DNA of 64,000 bases from Hyperoodon ampullatus (lineage: Eukaryota; Chordata; Mammalia; Artiodactyla; Ziphiidae), in assembly GCA_949752795.1 (NCBI GenBank), contig OX457057.1, forward strand, positions 159,689,980-159,753,979, given 5' to 3'. Position numbers and translations under genes: made by a program. Under the pieces are notes generated by a model. It saw only the letters and a program-made list of their open reading frames with translations, ran no database searches and was not told the origin of the DNA. Shown in pieces: positions 33,925 to 47,754 of the stretch; position 1 is the first letter of the stretch; each line of letters starts with the position of its first letter.

Positions 33925-34870
33925 ATAATTTATTGAGTGCCTACTACATGGTTGGCATTGCTTTAGCATATGGGGATACAGCAGCAAACATAAAGGTAAT
34001 AATCCTTGGCCTCATGGAGCTTACATTCCAGTAGAGGATACAGGCAATAATAACAAAGATAAGTACAAATATAAAGGATGTTATATACTGATAAGTGCTG
34101 AGGGGAAAACAAAGCATGAAGAGGAATAGTAAGTATGGGGGTAGGGTCTGGGGTTTGGGGTAGAGTGGCTGGGAAAGGTCTTGCTGAGAAGACTTGAGAA
34201 ATGACAGGAGAAGTGTGAGAGAGTGAGCCATGCAGATTTCTGAGGAAGAACATTCCAGAAGAGGCAACAGCCAGGGCAAAGCTGTGGGGCAGGAACATCC
34301 TGGAGGAGCTTCCAAAGAACTGAAAGGAGCCAGTGTGGCCGCGCTGGACGGAATAAATAGAAAATGAATGAGATGAAGTCAGAGTGCGTAACAGGCCACA
34401 TGGAGGTGGGAGGCTAGACCAGGTAGACCATGGATAATAACCTGACTTTCACTTGGTGTGATCTGGAAACCATGGGGTGGGGGGTGGGGGGTTTGCAGCA
34501 GAGAACTCATGTGACCTGATTAAAGTTTTCAAAGAATGTCTCTGATTGCCCTGTTGAGAACAGACTGACAAGGGCTAAAGGTGGAAGCAAGGAGACCTCC
34601 CAGGTTATTTCCAAATCATGACTGCCTTGGTCAGAGTGGGAGGAGTGGGGACACTGAGAAATAGCGGGATTCTGGTATATTGTGAGGGAGAGCTAGGAAG
34701 ACTTGCTGACACATTGAATGTGGACTATAAGAGAGACATGAGTCAAAGATAACCCTCAAGGGTTTTTAGCTTGACCAGCTAGAAGGATGGAGTTCAAATA
34801 ACTGAGATGGAGAAGAGCAGTTTCTGGGGGGCAGACCAGGAGTTCAGCTGTGTATCAAGTCAGCTGGATA
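33925..34870 (-). repeat. L2 LINE 3' part, reversed
   Basis: The reversed L2 reads in order: 'ttattgagtgcctactacat', 'ctcatggagcttacattcca', 'gagtgagccatgcagatttc', 'agaacattccagaag', 'catgtgacctgattaaag', 'agataaccctcaagggtttt', 'gagttcagctgtgtatcaag'. Long but diverged. Confidence 0.82.
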
Positions 34871-35559
34871 TCCTGACACATTTATATGAAAGATCATTGG
34901 GCCCAAGAGCACCAATTCTCTGTTATCCACACGAGATCAGCCAGCTGCTTCAAAAATCATCTGCTGTGACTGAAACAGCCATCCTAGACTCCTTCCATAC
35001 CCTGCTTTCTCCTCCACTGCCCACAGGTGCTAGAAAGATGTTAACTGATTTTTCAGCAAGATATTATCAAGAAATTGTTTTAGCTATTGCTGCAAATACA
35101 ATTCAAAACAAAACCCCACAAACATTCTTGAATGCTGCACTATTTCACTCTAACTAGCTTTATCATTTCCTTCTATCATCAGAGATGACCATGGAGTAGC
35201 AGGTACTAAGAACACAGTGAAAAATTTTGAGTTCTCACAAGCTTGTCCTTACAACTTTTCAGGAAGGAAACTAAGGGACCCTTCACACTTTTACCCCCAT
35301 TTTTCCGATTGGAAAAATAAAGCCCTGAAGGATCAATTGACTTTTTTTTTTTAATGAAAAACAGTTTAACTGTATATACTGTGCCTCAGTTTCATCTAAA
35401 GAAATAGTAAGAAAATGCAAAAATTCTTTCCAAAGTCTACTTTTCAAAATATACAAGCATGTCAAAATAACCATCTTTACTGTGTGTCTAATATAATCAA
35501 TGACCACTACCTTTCTTTGTAAAAATGAAACCCCCTAGATTAAAAATTGTTGTAATAAT

Positions 35560-35700
35560 AGAAACACATTTTTAACACATATTTAATGTGTTCTATGCCA
35601 CAGGCATTGTTCTAACTGCTTTACTTCTATTATTTCATTCATCTTCACGGCACTTTTAGGTATATACTATTCCTATCTTTGTTTCCAGATGTGAACATAG
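35560..35700 (+). repeat. MIR fragment
   Basis: MIR-like: 'ctatgccacaggcattgttc', 'attatttcattcatcttcac', 'tttccagatgtgaac'. Confidence 0.65.
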
Positions 35701-36599
35701 AAATATTGCCAGAATTTATGTTGAGGAATGTGTTCATTGTTCTTTAAAACTTGGGATACAGGCTAAATCAGTTCATCGTGACTCTTGGAGAGGCACAGGG
35801 TTACAAGGCAGAATTCTGATCTCCCTACTCTGTTGAATTCCCCCCAGGATGTACCCTCTCACTTTAGCACATAGACACCATGGAGGCAGAAACCCAGGGG
35901 CACACATGTCGCTTTCTCCCTCTCTGTGCATATAACAGTGTGTGTTTCAGTCACAATATTTCAGTGAGTTCAAAGCCCTGTGGTGCAGGAAGAATAAGCC
36001 GCGAGGGGAAGTAAGAGCGTTTCATATTCCTCCTTCTCCCCCATTTCCACCCCCCTAAAGCACTCTAATTACAGTATGAAAGAGGCATCTTGACAGAGAA
36101 CAAATGGCTGTGTTCTTTTCAGAGACACGTTCTGCATGTCTCTGAGAAGTGCTGCAATCAGTACCCTCCCCGAAAGGTTCTGAGGCGTGTGAGGAGTGGG
36201 CGCGGCTGGGTTCAAGGGAGTGGCTGAGAGTTTATTACCAAGTTCAGCCATTATACACTGAACACTGTGTGGGCAGTTTGAATTTCCCAGAATCCTTTGT
36301 TCCACCTCCCCAGATAATTTAAACATTAAAGATGCCTCTCAGGAAGGTCAAATCTTCTTGGTTCAGCATCAAAGGATTCTTCTCTGATTCTTCTCAGCAT
36401 CAAAGCCCTTTCTTCTGCTTTGGGATGGACAAGCAGAACCAAAAAGAAGGCCCAGAGCTGAGAGAACAGCAATGGTGAACGGTGAGGAGAGAAGCAGACA
36501 TCTAGAAGGAAAAGTTGGAGACTTGCTGTAGGCTAACACACCAAACGTGAGCTCGCCACACAGACAGGCTGACCAGGCCTCCCCACTCACTGCCCTTTT

Positions 36600-36817
36600 A
36601 TTTTTTTTTTTTATTTTTTTTTTTTTGTGGTATGTGGGCCTCTCACTGTTGTGGCCTCTCCCGTTGCGGAGCACAGGCTCCGGACGCACAGGCCCAGCGG
36701 CCATGGCTCACGGGCCCAGCCGCTCCGCGGCATGTGGGATCTTCCCAGACCGGGGCACGAACCCGTTTCCCCTGCATCGGCAGGCGGACTCTCAACCACT
36801 GCGCCACCAGGGAAGCC
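36600..36817 (-). mobile_element. CHR-2-type SINE
   Basis: A T-rich reversed tail, then the full reversed body to ccaccagggaagccc. The flanks repeat tcactgccctttta (36587 and 36819), the target-site duplication. Confidence 0.95.
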
Positions 36818-37034
36818 CTCACTGCCCTTTTAGATGTTCCATGAGGGGCTAGACAGGAGTTTTCAATCACACATCCATCCATTCACATCCTCAGGGTATA
36901 TCAGAAAGCTCCTCAAACGTAGTTCCATTTCTCAGACGGAAAATCAAGGCTTAGAACAGCAGCTATACTTGCCCGAGTCTCACAGTCTATACTAAAAATA
37001 GCTGTACCTCAACCATTTCTGTTCATTGTAATTG

Positions 37035-37165
37035 TCCACTTGTTGGTGACCCTATTATGTTATAAACTTTCTGAGGGCAGGGACTGTGTCGAACTGTTCT
37101 CATTCAGTGTTACACCCACGGTGCCAGCACAGACGGGTTGCTCAACAAACGCTTACTAAGTGAAC
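37035..37165 (+). repeat. L2 LINE 3' terminus
   Basis: L2 tail: 'tctgagggcagggactgtgt', 'gtgccagcacagacgggttg', 'ctcaacaaacgcttactaag'. Confidence 0.75.
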
Positions 37166-37399
37166 GAAGGGGCAACCACCGGACACAGAGCAGGTTCGGA
37201 TTTTGGAACAAGAGGCAAGACTGGGTCCAGTGGAGTGAGTGGGGCCTGTGCAGTGTCTCAGTCCCGGGTCCTGGATGTGCAGGGTCAACAAGGGGCGGGG
37301 GGCACGTGTGGGTGTGTGACTCCAGCTTATTCTTTCAGGAGAAAGAAACTTCTTCACTTAGGCTTCTCTGCTTTGCTTTTTCTCCATCTCCTTCCTTCT

Positions 37400-38318
37400 C
37401 CTTGACACATGGGAATGCCTCAGCATCCAGGCCTAGGTCCTCCCCCCTAGCCATTCTCCCTCCAGATGATCCTGTACAGGTCCACGGAATCAACCTCATC
37501 TCTATATTATCAAATCTATAGCTCCAGCCCCAACTCACCAATGAGCTTCAAACACGTTTATGCAACTGTCTACTTGTGATCGGTAACTGGGATGGCAAAC
37601 AGGCATCCCAAACTTAACATGGCCAAAATCGAATTTTTGATTTCTCCCCCAAATCCCTCCCCCTCTAGACTGTCCCACCTCAGTAAAGAATATCAGCCAA
37701 GCTAGGAGTCACTTTCAATTCTTCCTTTCTTCTCACTGCAACCCCAATCCAATCCAATTCCTAGCCATCCAACTGCCTCTCTCCAACTCCACTGCTGTCC
37801 CCTGAGTCCAAGCTACTCTGCTCTCTTGCCTGGATGCTTCCTACCTTCGGAAGCCTGAAGTAACCTCTCTAACTCACTTCTTGTTTCTACCCTTGCCCCA
37901 ATCCCCCTATTTCCCTCATAGAAGAAAAATAAGGAGTGACTTTTAAAATAAGTCATGTTACCCTCCTGCTTAAGACTCTCTGCTGGCATCCCACAGTTGT
38001 CTACGAGACCCTGCATGAGTCTGACTCTTGTCTGTCTCCTTGACTTCAGGGAACCTTCCCTGATCACAGAACCAAAATTAGTAATCCCACTACCTGTCAC
38101 ACTCTATTACAACTACCTGTTTGATTTTATTAATAACATTTGTTGCTAAAAGATTACCTTGTTCAACTATTTGTTTTTTTGTCCTCCCATAAGAATGTCT
38201 TATGGGGGAAAAAGGGGGTCTCTTCTGCCATGTTCACCCTTATATCCTCAGTGCTCATAACAGTGCCTGGTACTTAGAAGGAACTCAACAGATACTTGTT
38301 GAATGAATGAATAAAGGT
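37400..38318 (+). repeat. L2 LINE 3' part
   Basis: L2 steps in order: 'aacatggccaaaatcgaatt', 'actttcaattcttcctttct', 'ttaccctcctgcttaagact', 'gacttcagggaaccttccct', 'gtgcctggtacttagaagga', 'tgttgaatgaatgaataaag'. Confidence 0.88.
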
Positions 38319-38959
38319 AACAGAACATGCAGAATTATACATTCTTTCCTCTGTAGGTAAGTTATCATTATGAGTCATGACCATTGCATATCCTATCTAC
38401 TGGTAGTGTGATCAATTCCTCAACCTCCAAGAATTAATTCTCAACCAAATCTAAAACTAAAATCTGCACCTTTTCTTAGAACATCAACTTTCAAAACCAC
38501 TCCAAAGCTATAAAGCATCAATCATGGCAGGAAATTCTTTAGTGTATTCGACTTAAATATTTTCTACTGCAATTGAGACCTTATCCTTCTGCAGTCTCAC
38601 TGAAGTTGATGGTTATCATCTTTTATTCAGAAATCTTTCTCAAGTTGAGGATATTTAATACATCACCATCTTCTTTAGCTTGTCTTACAGTTAAGCGGGG
38701 TTCTTTGTGAAAATGTAATTAATTATTACCTCATTGAAAGTTTCAGTGTCTCTTAGCAACAAATGCTACAAAAGCAGGTGATGTACAAGCAAAGATGTTC
38801 TCCTGAAAGGCTGGCATGTGGTGGACATTACTGTTTAGGACTATGTAGGCTATGCACTTTCCAACGAGGACTCTGTAATAATACATACACAACCAAAGAA
38901 ACAAGACGTTCTGAGAGATAATTAAACATGCACTATAGTTTAAAAGAACTGTACTTAGA

Positions 38960-39115
38960 CTCAGTACACCTAGCTTTGAATCATAGTCCATGGGAAAGTC
39001 ATTCAAGCTCTCTGAGGCTTGATTTCCTAATAAATGGCACTGATAAAAACAACCTCACTGAGCTGTTGTGTCAATGGGCTCAAAAGAGCAAAGGTACCCA
39101 TCATGGTGTGGAGCA
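38960..39115 (-). repeat. MIR fragment, reversed
   Basis: Weak reversed-MIR pattern: 'aagtcattcaagctctctga', 'ttcctaataaatggcactga', 'gtcaatgggctcaaaag'. Low certainty. Confidence 0.5.
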
Positions 39116-39674
39116 TGGTACGTCTTAAATATGCACAAGCTGAATTTGAATCTGAAGCCCCAAAGTAGCTAGTTCACTTAAAGTATAAAGCACTGTGAGT
39201 GGATGGCTCTCGCTGTTGATATTTTATCATCTTGGGATATTAACTCAAAACAGGTATTTGGGTCAAGGATAATGTAAATCAACACCAAAAAGGAAGGAAT
39301 ACCAGTGAAGTTCAGAGAGGAGAAAAGTACGTCTTTTGACAAAGTCTATGTTACCAAACATTAGTAAACTATTTGGCCACTTCTCAATTCTAACTGCTCA
39401 CCTCATAGATTTCTCGATAACTCTGCCACCTTCAGAAGAAACCACTCCTGCGTAGGACTTTTTGATGAGAATTTCCTTTAGAGAAGATGTTCCAGAGTTT
39501 GGAACAATCAGGGTCATGTGTGCAAATGAATACATTAGTCGGGGTGGGGGTGGGGGAGCTGCCAGCTTGGATCATAACCCTTCACCCTAGCATAGACTTC
39601 TAAGAACTTCCAAGCCCTTCCCTTACCAAAGTTTATCCTAATATATATATATAGCCATCATAGATCTGCTCCTC

Positions 39675-39980
39675 ACAGAGCAGTGGTACTCAAAGTGTGG
39701 TCCATGGACCAATGCCCATCTGCACGTTGTTACTAGTTCATGATAAAATAAATTCAGAAATTAAAAGTGCTTAGTAACTTCTATAACAATTTGATAGATA
39801 TTTTATGTTAATCAAATTTAAGAATAAAGTTGAGGGCTTATATTTATGTCTCTGTGTATTTTTATTTATTATGGTATTCCATTTTTGTTACAATTGCATT
39901 TCACAGAAGTATCAATACACACTAGACTGGGAATGTTAAAAAGTGATTTTTCACTATAGATAGTTGGAGAAGCACTGTCT
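39675..39980. mobile_element. Probable non-autonomous hAT (Charlie-like) DNA transposon
   Basis: It begins 'cagtggtactcaaagtgtgg' and ends 'ttggagaagcactg', imperfect inverted termini of the kind seen in MER hAT elements, around an AT-rich interior with no transposase. Subfamily not assigned, and no clean 8-bp duplication was seen. Confidence 0.65.
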
Positions 39981-40044
39981 GGAGCAAAACCAATGTTTTT
40001 TGCGGCTGGAAGATATGGTATTGAGATCATAACACTAATTTCCA

Positions 40045-40240
40045 TTTATTTTGTGTTTATGATATAACAGAAACTCTGCTAAATGTTTTATAAGCACTAT
40101 ATCATTTAATTTTCATAAAAACACAAAATACACGCTGTCATCTCACTTTTAAAAAGAGGCCAAAGGATATTTAAAAACCTGTTTGAAGTCATAAAATGAA
40201 GCAGTGATGGCACCAATATCCTTTTGACCACAAATAGCTC
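40045..40240 (+). repeat. MIR SINE
   Basis: MIR-like: 'aatgttttataagcactata', 'tcatttaattttcataaaaa', 'gtttgaagtcataaaatgaa'. Diverged. Confidence 0.7.
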
Positions 40241-41319
40241 TAAAGAGGCAGATGAGAAGCCAGTAGGCTAGTGCCACTTGATGCCCTTATGATTATATTG
40301 GTAGCATTTAGTCACATCTTTTCAGTGTATCTTTCTCTTCTTTCTTTTTTTGCACCCTCCTCCTCTGCTTTTTGTTTTTCTTCTTTTTCATTCTTTTTTT
40401 CTGTTTTCCCTTCTGTCTCTCATCCCTGAGGATGGACTCAGCCAAAAGGATAGAGCCTGAGGTCACAAAAGCCCCTGAACTCCACTACAGGATGTCCCTG
40501 CCCTACCCTGCTCTGTGTGGTTGAGCGACTGAAGCCATAAGGAGGCATGAAATTCACATTCTCATCCTGTGTAGAAAGTATTATCAAATGGTAGTTAAGA
40601 GAAACGAATTCTCATTAAAAGCACCAATATTCAATAGCATAAATCACAGCCACATCCTTTTGTAAGTTAAACCTGCTCTGCTAATAAACACTAATCATTT
40701 TTTCACATATCTTGCGTCCAAATATTACAATGAATTCTGAGTTTAAGTTAAAATATTACTTATTTTCAAATCTTCATTCTTACCAGAAAACACACCTTAT
40801 TTGAAAACACTATCTGTGAATACATGTGGCTACACAGTCATGAAATGGTACATGCACACAATGGGTCTATACATAACACGTGTATAGCCAGAGCCCCACT
40901 TATAGGAAGGCTCACACCTCAAAACATATACCATGCCAACATTATTTCCAGAGGTTAACCTACTGCTTTGCAGTCATGCGTCCTACCTGGGGAAGCAGTA
41001 AGTACAGGCTTTATGTTTGAAGGGGTAACTAGATAGGTTTTGACTAAACAATTTTGCTTAAGTGTGAAGTAAGGTAGTCACTATCATGCTAGAACTGTAT
41101 TTCCACCTCATGCTGCTCAGGAAACTGTTGTATCTCACAGGTAATCTGAAAAGTAAAAAAACTGACTTCTACTTCTGGCAGACTCATGCACTAATGTTCT
41201 GAAATACATTTTCCACAAAATATCCGGATGCTGGATAAATTACAACACGCATGCTAATTAATACATTCCTAAGCTTACAGGAAAGTAATAGAAATCTCTA
41301 AGGTTAAAAAGATAAAAAT

Positions 41320-42735
41320 GATACATATTATGCAAGTATTGTCCCTGGTCTCATCTTTTCTCAGATTTGTTCCTAGATGTCTGATTTTTTTTACTTTAAA
41401 ATTCTTCATTCATCTTAATTCATTTCAGTTGAAACTGAAGTATTTTCAGTTGAAATTGAAGTACACTGCAAATATTATTAACCCAATTAAAATTTTGAAT
41501 TTGACCTATGTCCTATGATCTTGCTAAATTTGCTTATTAGCTCTAGTACTTTGTAGATTCTATTGTTAGATTTTCAAAACATGCAATCATATTGTCTGTG
41601 AAAAAATTAGTTTTACTTCTTCCTTTCTGATCTATGTGTCCTTTATTTCTGTTTCCTACCTTTATTAAAATGGCTCGGATCTACAGAGCAATGTCGAACA
41701 GAAGTGGTGAAAGTGAAAGTTCTCGCCCATTTCCGGATCATAGGGGAAAAAAAGGATTCATATTTCACCATTAAGTATGACATCAGCTGTAGGTTTTTAG
41801 ATGCCCTTTGATCAGACTGAGAAAGTTCCCTTCTATCATTAGTTTACTGTGAGTTTTTTTTTTTTTTTTTTTTTTGCGGTACGTGGGCCTCTCACTGTTG
41901 TGGCCTCTCCCATTGCGGAGCACAGGCTCCGGATGCGCAGGCTCAGCGGCCATGCCTCACGGGCCTAGCTCTCCGCGGCATGTGGGATCTTCCCGGACCG
42001 GGGCACGAACCCGTGTCCCCTACATCGGCAGGCGGACTCTCAACCACTGCGCCACCAGGGAAGCCCTACTGTGAGTTTTTAATCATAAAAGATTATTGGA
42101 TTTTGTTATATTCTTTTTGGGCATCTACTGAGTTGTCACATGTGCTTTTTCCCTTTAATACTGTTAATGTGGTATATTATACTGATTGATTCTCAAATGC
42201 CAAGCCAACCCTGAACTCATGGATTAAACAACATTATCCTTTATAGGTTGCCAAATTTGACTGATAATATTTTGTTAAGGAATTTTGCATCTATGTTCAT
42301 GATGAATATTATTCTGCAATCTTCCTTTCTAATTATATGTTTGTCAGGCTTAAGTACTGGGGTTATGCTGTCTACATCAAATGAGTTGGGAAGTCTATCT
42401 TCCTCTATATTCGAAAGAGTTTGTGAAGGTTTGGTATTATGTTTGGTAGAACTAACTGATGAAGCCACGTGGACTGGAGTTTTCTTTGTGGGAAAATTCT
42501 AAATTATGAATTTGATTTCTTTAATAGATATGGGTTTAATTAAATTTTCAATTTCTTGTGTAAGTTTTGGCAATTTATGTTTTCAAGGAACTTGCCATTT
42601 TCTCTAAGTTGTTGAATTTGCTGGCATAAATGTATTCATACTATATCCCTATTACCTAATGTCTGTAGGATCTATAGTGATGATCCCCTTTTTGTTCCTA
42701 ATGTTAATAATTTATTTCTCTTTCTTTGAGATTTA
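41320..42735 (-). mobile_element. Old L1 ORF2 fragment, split by a SINE
   Basis: Reversed L1 ORF2 reads through typical stretches: 'aaaatggctcggatctacag', 'aacagaagtggtgaaagtga', then after the SINE 'gggcatctactgagttgtca', 'tgatgaatattattctgcaa' and 'tgaatttgatttctttaata'. Frames are broken by many stops. Confidence 0.88.
41854..42066 (-). mobile_element. CHR-2-type SINE inside L1
   Basis: A T run followed by the full reversed CHR-2 body ending ccaccagggaagccc. The flanks repeat tactgtgagttttt, so the SINE entered the older L1 after it was fixed. Confidence 0.95.
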
Positions 42736-43535
42736 AATTTCAAAGGTAAGTTATACAGTAAAGCAGACAGCATTGAAAGAAAAAGGCAGTGAACTGTAAA
42801 GAGATAGGAAAGATCAAAGGGAGGTTAATACTAATGTTAGACAGGATAAAGATCTTAAATAGGTCAAGTCAGGGTTCCATAAAAATAGAGGAGATAGAAG
42901 AAGAAGAGGAAATATTTGAAAAGATGCCTGAATTTCTCAGAATTGATGAAATACTCAAATATATAGATATAGTAAGCACAATACATATAAAAGCAGGATA
43001 AATAAAAAGCAACCCATAACAAGAACCGTTCGAGTAAAACCATACAGCACGAAGGACAAAGTCTTTAAAGAAGCCTAAGAGATTTTTTAAAATTATCATT
43101 TATTAAGGGATGTCAATTAGGTCTCATCAGTAATGTTGGAAGCCAAGATATAGGGAGCATATGTTTAGAATGCTGAGACAAAATTATTGTCAGCTTTGAA
43201 TTATGAATCCTGACAAACAAACTTTTAAGAATGAGGTCAAAATAAAGATATTTTTTCAGATAAATAAAAACTGAAGGAACCTGCACCAAAAGATCTCTGC
43301 CAAAGGAAACTCTGAAGGATGTACTTTAGAAAGAAGGAAAACAGAGTATTGAGTAGAGTTCCCTGTGCTATACAGCAGGTTATTATTAGTTATCTATTTT
43401 ATATATAGTAGTGTGTATATGGGAAAAGAATCTAAAAAAAAAAGGTGGATATATGTATATCCACTTTGCTGTACACCTGAAACTAATGCAACATTGTAAA
43501 TCAATTTTACTCCAATAAAAATTTAAAAAATACAA
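42736..43535 (+). mobile_element. L1-derived fragments
   Basis: The first part (to about 43330) looks like an old L1M internal region: 'attgtcagctttgaattatg', 'aataaagatattttttcaga', 'ctgaaggatgtacttt'. The second (about 43335-43535) is a clearer 3' end with 'tccctgtgctatacagcagg' and 'gctgtacacctgaaactaat'. Confidence 0.75.
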
Positions 43536-43989
43536 TAACATGTTGAAAAACTAAAAAAAAAAGAGAAAAGTTTACAGTGGAAGAAAGAATGGTAAGCAGA
43601 AAATGTGGTAGACATGCAAGTAAATCTAACAAATATATTTGTTTAAAATTGTAAAGATTATATCTAAATTGTTGAATTAAAAAATTAGAACTTCATATTG
43701 ACCAATAATAGCTTATAAGCCAAAAATCAGGTAATACAAGTAATTGAGTTTTTATGTTATGAGGTAGGAGGGTTAAGGCATTGAGTTTACAAAAATTTCA
43801 TTAATTTAGAATGCCTGGAAAAAATTAAAATTTATCCACTAAAAGAAAAGAAATAGAATGCTACCTTCCCATCTGATAGAAGGTATAAAGTAGACTAAGT
43901 GGAAAAAAGAATTAAAAAGCTATGTGAACTTTGGATGATAATACTATGTGCTGAAAACCCCAAAGAATCTACATATAATCTAATAGAAT

Positions 43990-44449
43990 TAAGAGTATAA
44001 CAATATTAATGAATACAAATTATCAATTTCCAGAAATCAATGAAAACTAGATACCAGAGCAATTAGAAAATTAATAATAAAAAGGTACTATTTGTAATAG
44101 CAACACAAATCATGAGGTACTTAGGAATAAATCTAACAAAAGATTTGTAAGACCTTTCTGGAGTTATGAAATTATACTGAAAGACATTAAAGAAGGCACA
44201 AAAAAATGAAGATATCTATATGTTCGTGGATAGACTTCTTATTGTAAATACGTCTCCCTAAATCGCACTAGAGGATGCGAAGCATTCCAATAAAAACCCT
44301 AACAGGTATTATCTTGGAACCTGATAAGGATGTTAGAATTCATATGGAAAAGAAAAGCACCAAAAAGAGCAAGCTGTTTTCTTATAAGTGGTGGGTCCCT
44401 AAAATGAAAATGGGTCCGTTTCCCAAATCATTCTCTCTCTCTCTCTCTC

Positions 44450-44511
<62 letters not shown>

Positions 44512-45560
44512 ATCTAAGTCAGTTAATTACATGTAAAAAGCAAAATTTTATAAAATTTTTAGAATAGAATATAAGAATATCTTTATAACCTTGAGGTAGA
44601 GAAGGATTTTTTTAAAAAACAAGTTTTAAAAAAATAAACCATAAAAATAAGACAAAGAAATTAGAACTTCAAACTTCTGTTCATAGTTAGGACATGACAA
44701 AACAAAATAATGATGTGTTACAAGCTGTGAGGAGTTACTTCAAGACAAAATACTAACAGCAACAAAAGTAATGTTTACCTAGAGCATACAAAGAACTCCT
44801 AGAAAAGGACAAATAATCCAAAAGAAATATAGACAAAAGATGGAAACGGGTAAAATACAAATTGGCAATGAACATTTGAAAATATGCTCAACCTCATTAG
44901 GAATCAAGAAAACGCAAATTAAAACCACAAGATGCTGTTTATACACATTAAGCTGACACAAAATCAAAAGTCAAAAAGTTTAAGTGTTAACAAGGATGGC
45001 GAACAACAGGACCTCTTATAAACTGCTGGTGAAATTATAAACTGGTACAATCACTTTAAAAAATAACTATGCATTGTCTCATAGAGTTGAAAATGCATAT
45101 GACCTATAACCCCAGAAAACCACTTCCAGAATCTTCATGGCAACATACTTGCATTAGCAAAAAACTAGAAGGACCCACCAACAGGAGAATGGATAAATAA
45201 CTTGCAGTACATTTACACAGTGGAATTCTACACAGCAATGACCCAAGATGAATAAAAACATACACAGTACGTTCCAATTCATATAACCAAACAACGATTT
45301 ATTGTTTAGGGAAACATACATAGGTAGTAAAACTAATGAAAAGCAAAGGGATAATAAGCGCTACCCTTGAGGGGAGGTGGGAGAAGCAGCTGGAGAAAGG
45401 CCATTGGGCTCCACTGGTACCAGTAATAATGCTCTCTCTCCAGCTTCACTGTGAATACACAGACACTCATTTCATTTATGTTTGTAACACATATATGGTA
45501 CAAACCTTATATAAAATTACATATATTTTTTTTCTTTTGTGTATATGAAATATTTCAGAC
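43990..45560 (+). mobile_element. Old L1 ORF2 and 3' part, with microsatellite inside
   Basis: L1 ORF2-like steps: 'ggtactatttgtaatagcaa', 'tacttaggaataaatctaac', 'ttagaattcatatggaaaag', later 'caaattggcaatgaacattt', 'gaaaacgcaaattaaaacca' and 'aggagaatggataaataact'. Heavily mutated. A CT/CA repeat sits at 44431-44512. Confidence 0.82.
44431..44512. repeat. (CT)n(CA)n composite microsatellite
   Basis: About 55 bases of CT units, with one CA interruption, run directly into about 25 bases of CA units. Probably length-variable. Confidence 0.95.
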
Positions 45561-45639
45561 AGAAGGGTTTTTGTGAGTCAATGAGCCATGAGTCATGAAA
45601 ACACATTGCTTCATGGTTATGAGGGTGTTGAGTTACCTT

Positions 45640-45780
45640 GAATAATAAGAAAAATAGCACTGACTAGAGGGGAAGAGCTGGTTTCCAGTCCCGACTCTGA
45701 CGTAGCCTAACTGCGTGATTCTGGCTAAGTCAACAGTCTCTGTTCCTTACAAAATGGGGATAATAATTTCTCTTGAAGTT
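45640..45780 (-). repeat. MIR fragment, reversed
   Basis: Reversed MIR: 'actctgacgtagcctaactg', 'cgtgattctggctaagtcaa', 'tgttccttacaaaatgggga'. An (AT)n tract follows at about 45840-45870. Confidence 0.7.
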
Positions 45781-46650
45781 ATGGTGCAAACAAAAGAATA
45801 AAAAATATATACAAAGGTGTTCTGGAAAAGATAATAAGCCATATATATATATGAAATATATATATATCAAAAGACCTAAAAACACATGCAGGAAATAATT
45901 TTTCTTCCAGTTCAAGACACTGCGTCTGTCAGCTGCATTCTTTTATAGTTGACCCAGTGCCCCTTCTTATAAAAATGTATGTGGCAGTCGGAAAGCACAT
46001 TAATATTTACCCTCACCAAGTTCAGGGGGGAGCATCTGGGTTCTCAGTCCCAGCTGCCTGTGTTCACTTAAACAGACCCTTTGACATGCCTTCCTCCCAA
46101 GCCTGCGGTTACCCACCTTCTCAAAGGGCCAAGCCCCAGCCAGCTGAGGTTGGGCTTGACAAGCCAGAAGAGCTGTGAGGAACCCCAGGCCATTTAAGTC
46201 CCTAAGTAACACACCTGATTTCCCAGCATATCACCCTGAGCGACTTTCCAGAGCAGACTGTCATAGATTCCAGAGCTCATTAAAGGAACATTAAAGATCA
46301 AGACAGAAGACAGGAAACCCCCAATGGAAGACTGTGAAGGCTGGGGCGAAAGTGCCATCTGTTCTCCCTGCCCCGGCACCTGCTTCCCTGATAACTCCAG
46401 GGTCTCTGTTCCCATCTGGCTGCTGGGGGTTAGATGTCATACTTCTTCCTTCAGGGGGAGCCCTTCTGTACCCACACCAACCACCTCTCTTGAAATCTGT
46501 GAATTAAGGGTAGCTTGTTGAAACACCCACCCCCCACCCCCGGTCTCATGGTCCTAATCAAGCCAATCACATTTCTCTTGCCAAGGAGATAGCAAAAGAC
46601 ACACAGCAGCCATAGTACCAACAGGCAGAACAATAAAAATTAGCATCACA

Positions 46651-46856
46651 GGGCTTCCCTGGTGGCGCAGTGGTAGAAAGTCTGCCTGCCGATGCAGGGG
46701 ACGTGGGTTCGTGCCCCGGTCCGGGAAGATCCCACATGCCGCGGAGCAGCTGGGCCCGTGAGCCATGGCCGCTGAGCCTGCGTGTCCGGAGCCTGTGCTC
46801 CGTAACGGGAGAGGCCACAGCAGTGAGAGGCCCACGTACCGCAGAAGAAAAAAAAA
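46651..46856 (+). mobile_element. CHR-2-type SINE
   Basis: Full element from gggcttccctggtggcgcag to accgcagaag plus A tail. The flanks repeat aaaaattagcatcaca (46635 and 46855), a perfect duplication of about 16 bases. Confidence 0.95.
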
Positions 46857-47754
46857 AAAAATTAGCATCACAAGTCGCCCAGGATCTCCACCCCTCTTTG
46901 AGGGGAGCTAGAGGAAAGTCCATTTTAGAGTCTTTTTAGAATTCCCTTTGTCCCTCACCCATAAGCCTACTTTCCTAAACACCTCCACACAAGAGAACTC
47001 TCCACAGGAAAGTCCTGTTAGCATCCCCACCTTGGCCCGTCCCCTCTGGACATGCCCTCCCTGGATTAGGAGGGCTTTATGATTCCTACTAGCCGCAATC
47101 CGAGCTGCAATATCTGGATAGCAATAAGGACTAAAGGAGGCTCATCATCTTGCTACCAGCCTGAAAGGCCAACACTCAGAGACACGAAGCCACTGTTTGG
47201 AAACCTGGGTTCTTATTGACCTCCAAGGCTCTGTAATCAATTTAATATGGGATGAAAGTGTGGTCCTCGGCACCAAATGGAGGGCTGGGGATAATAAGGA
47301 TGGAAGTCAAATACCAAAAGGCACATCTGACAAGGGTAGATAGACAATAAACATTGAAGAGGAGTCAAGGGGCCTGGATTCCAGCCTTACTCTGACACTT
47401 GCCACCTCTGGGTCTTAGTCAAGATAATTCGTGGGGTGGAGGTGACTCTATGACCTCAGCCATGAAACATTCTCTAAGGGCCTGGCTAGCCTGAGCACTT
47501 TCAGATTATAACTCAAATGAAACCCAATGTTAGTTACATCTGATGCTCCCAGGAAGTGAAATTTACAGAACTAGGATGCAGGGTGTGAAGCATATGAAGA
47601 AATAGTCCAAGTTATATAAAAAGCAAAACAATCGGGGTACAAAATGAGTAAACTCTAGAAACCAGGGATAGTAAAACAATGAGATATAGGTGAATTATTC
47701 TAAACAGTCTTGGAGATAAAGTTTGAGAGGGTCTCTTAAAAGTAGGTATAGTCA

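Noticed and set aside
34807..35157. Plus-strand open frame of 116 codons
   Set aside because: Its first part lies in a reversed L2 and the rest has no recognisable domain or splice context.
44431..44512. CT/CA repeat as a regulatory element
   Set aside because: It lies in a decayed L1 far from any exon; an ordinary microsatellite is the simpler reading.
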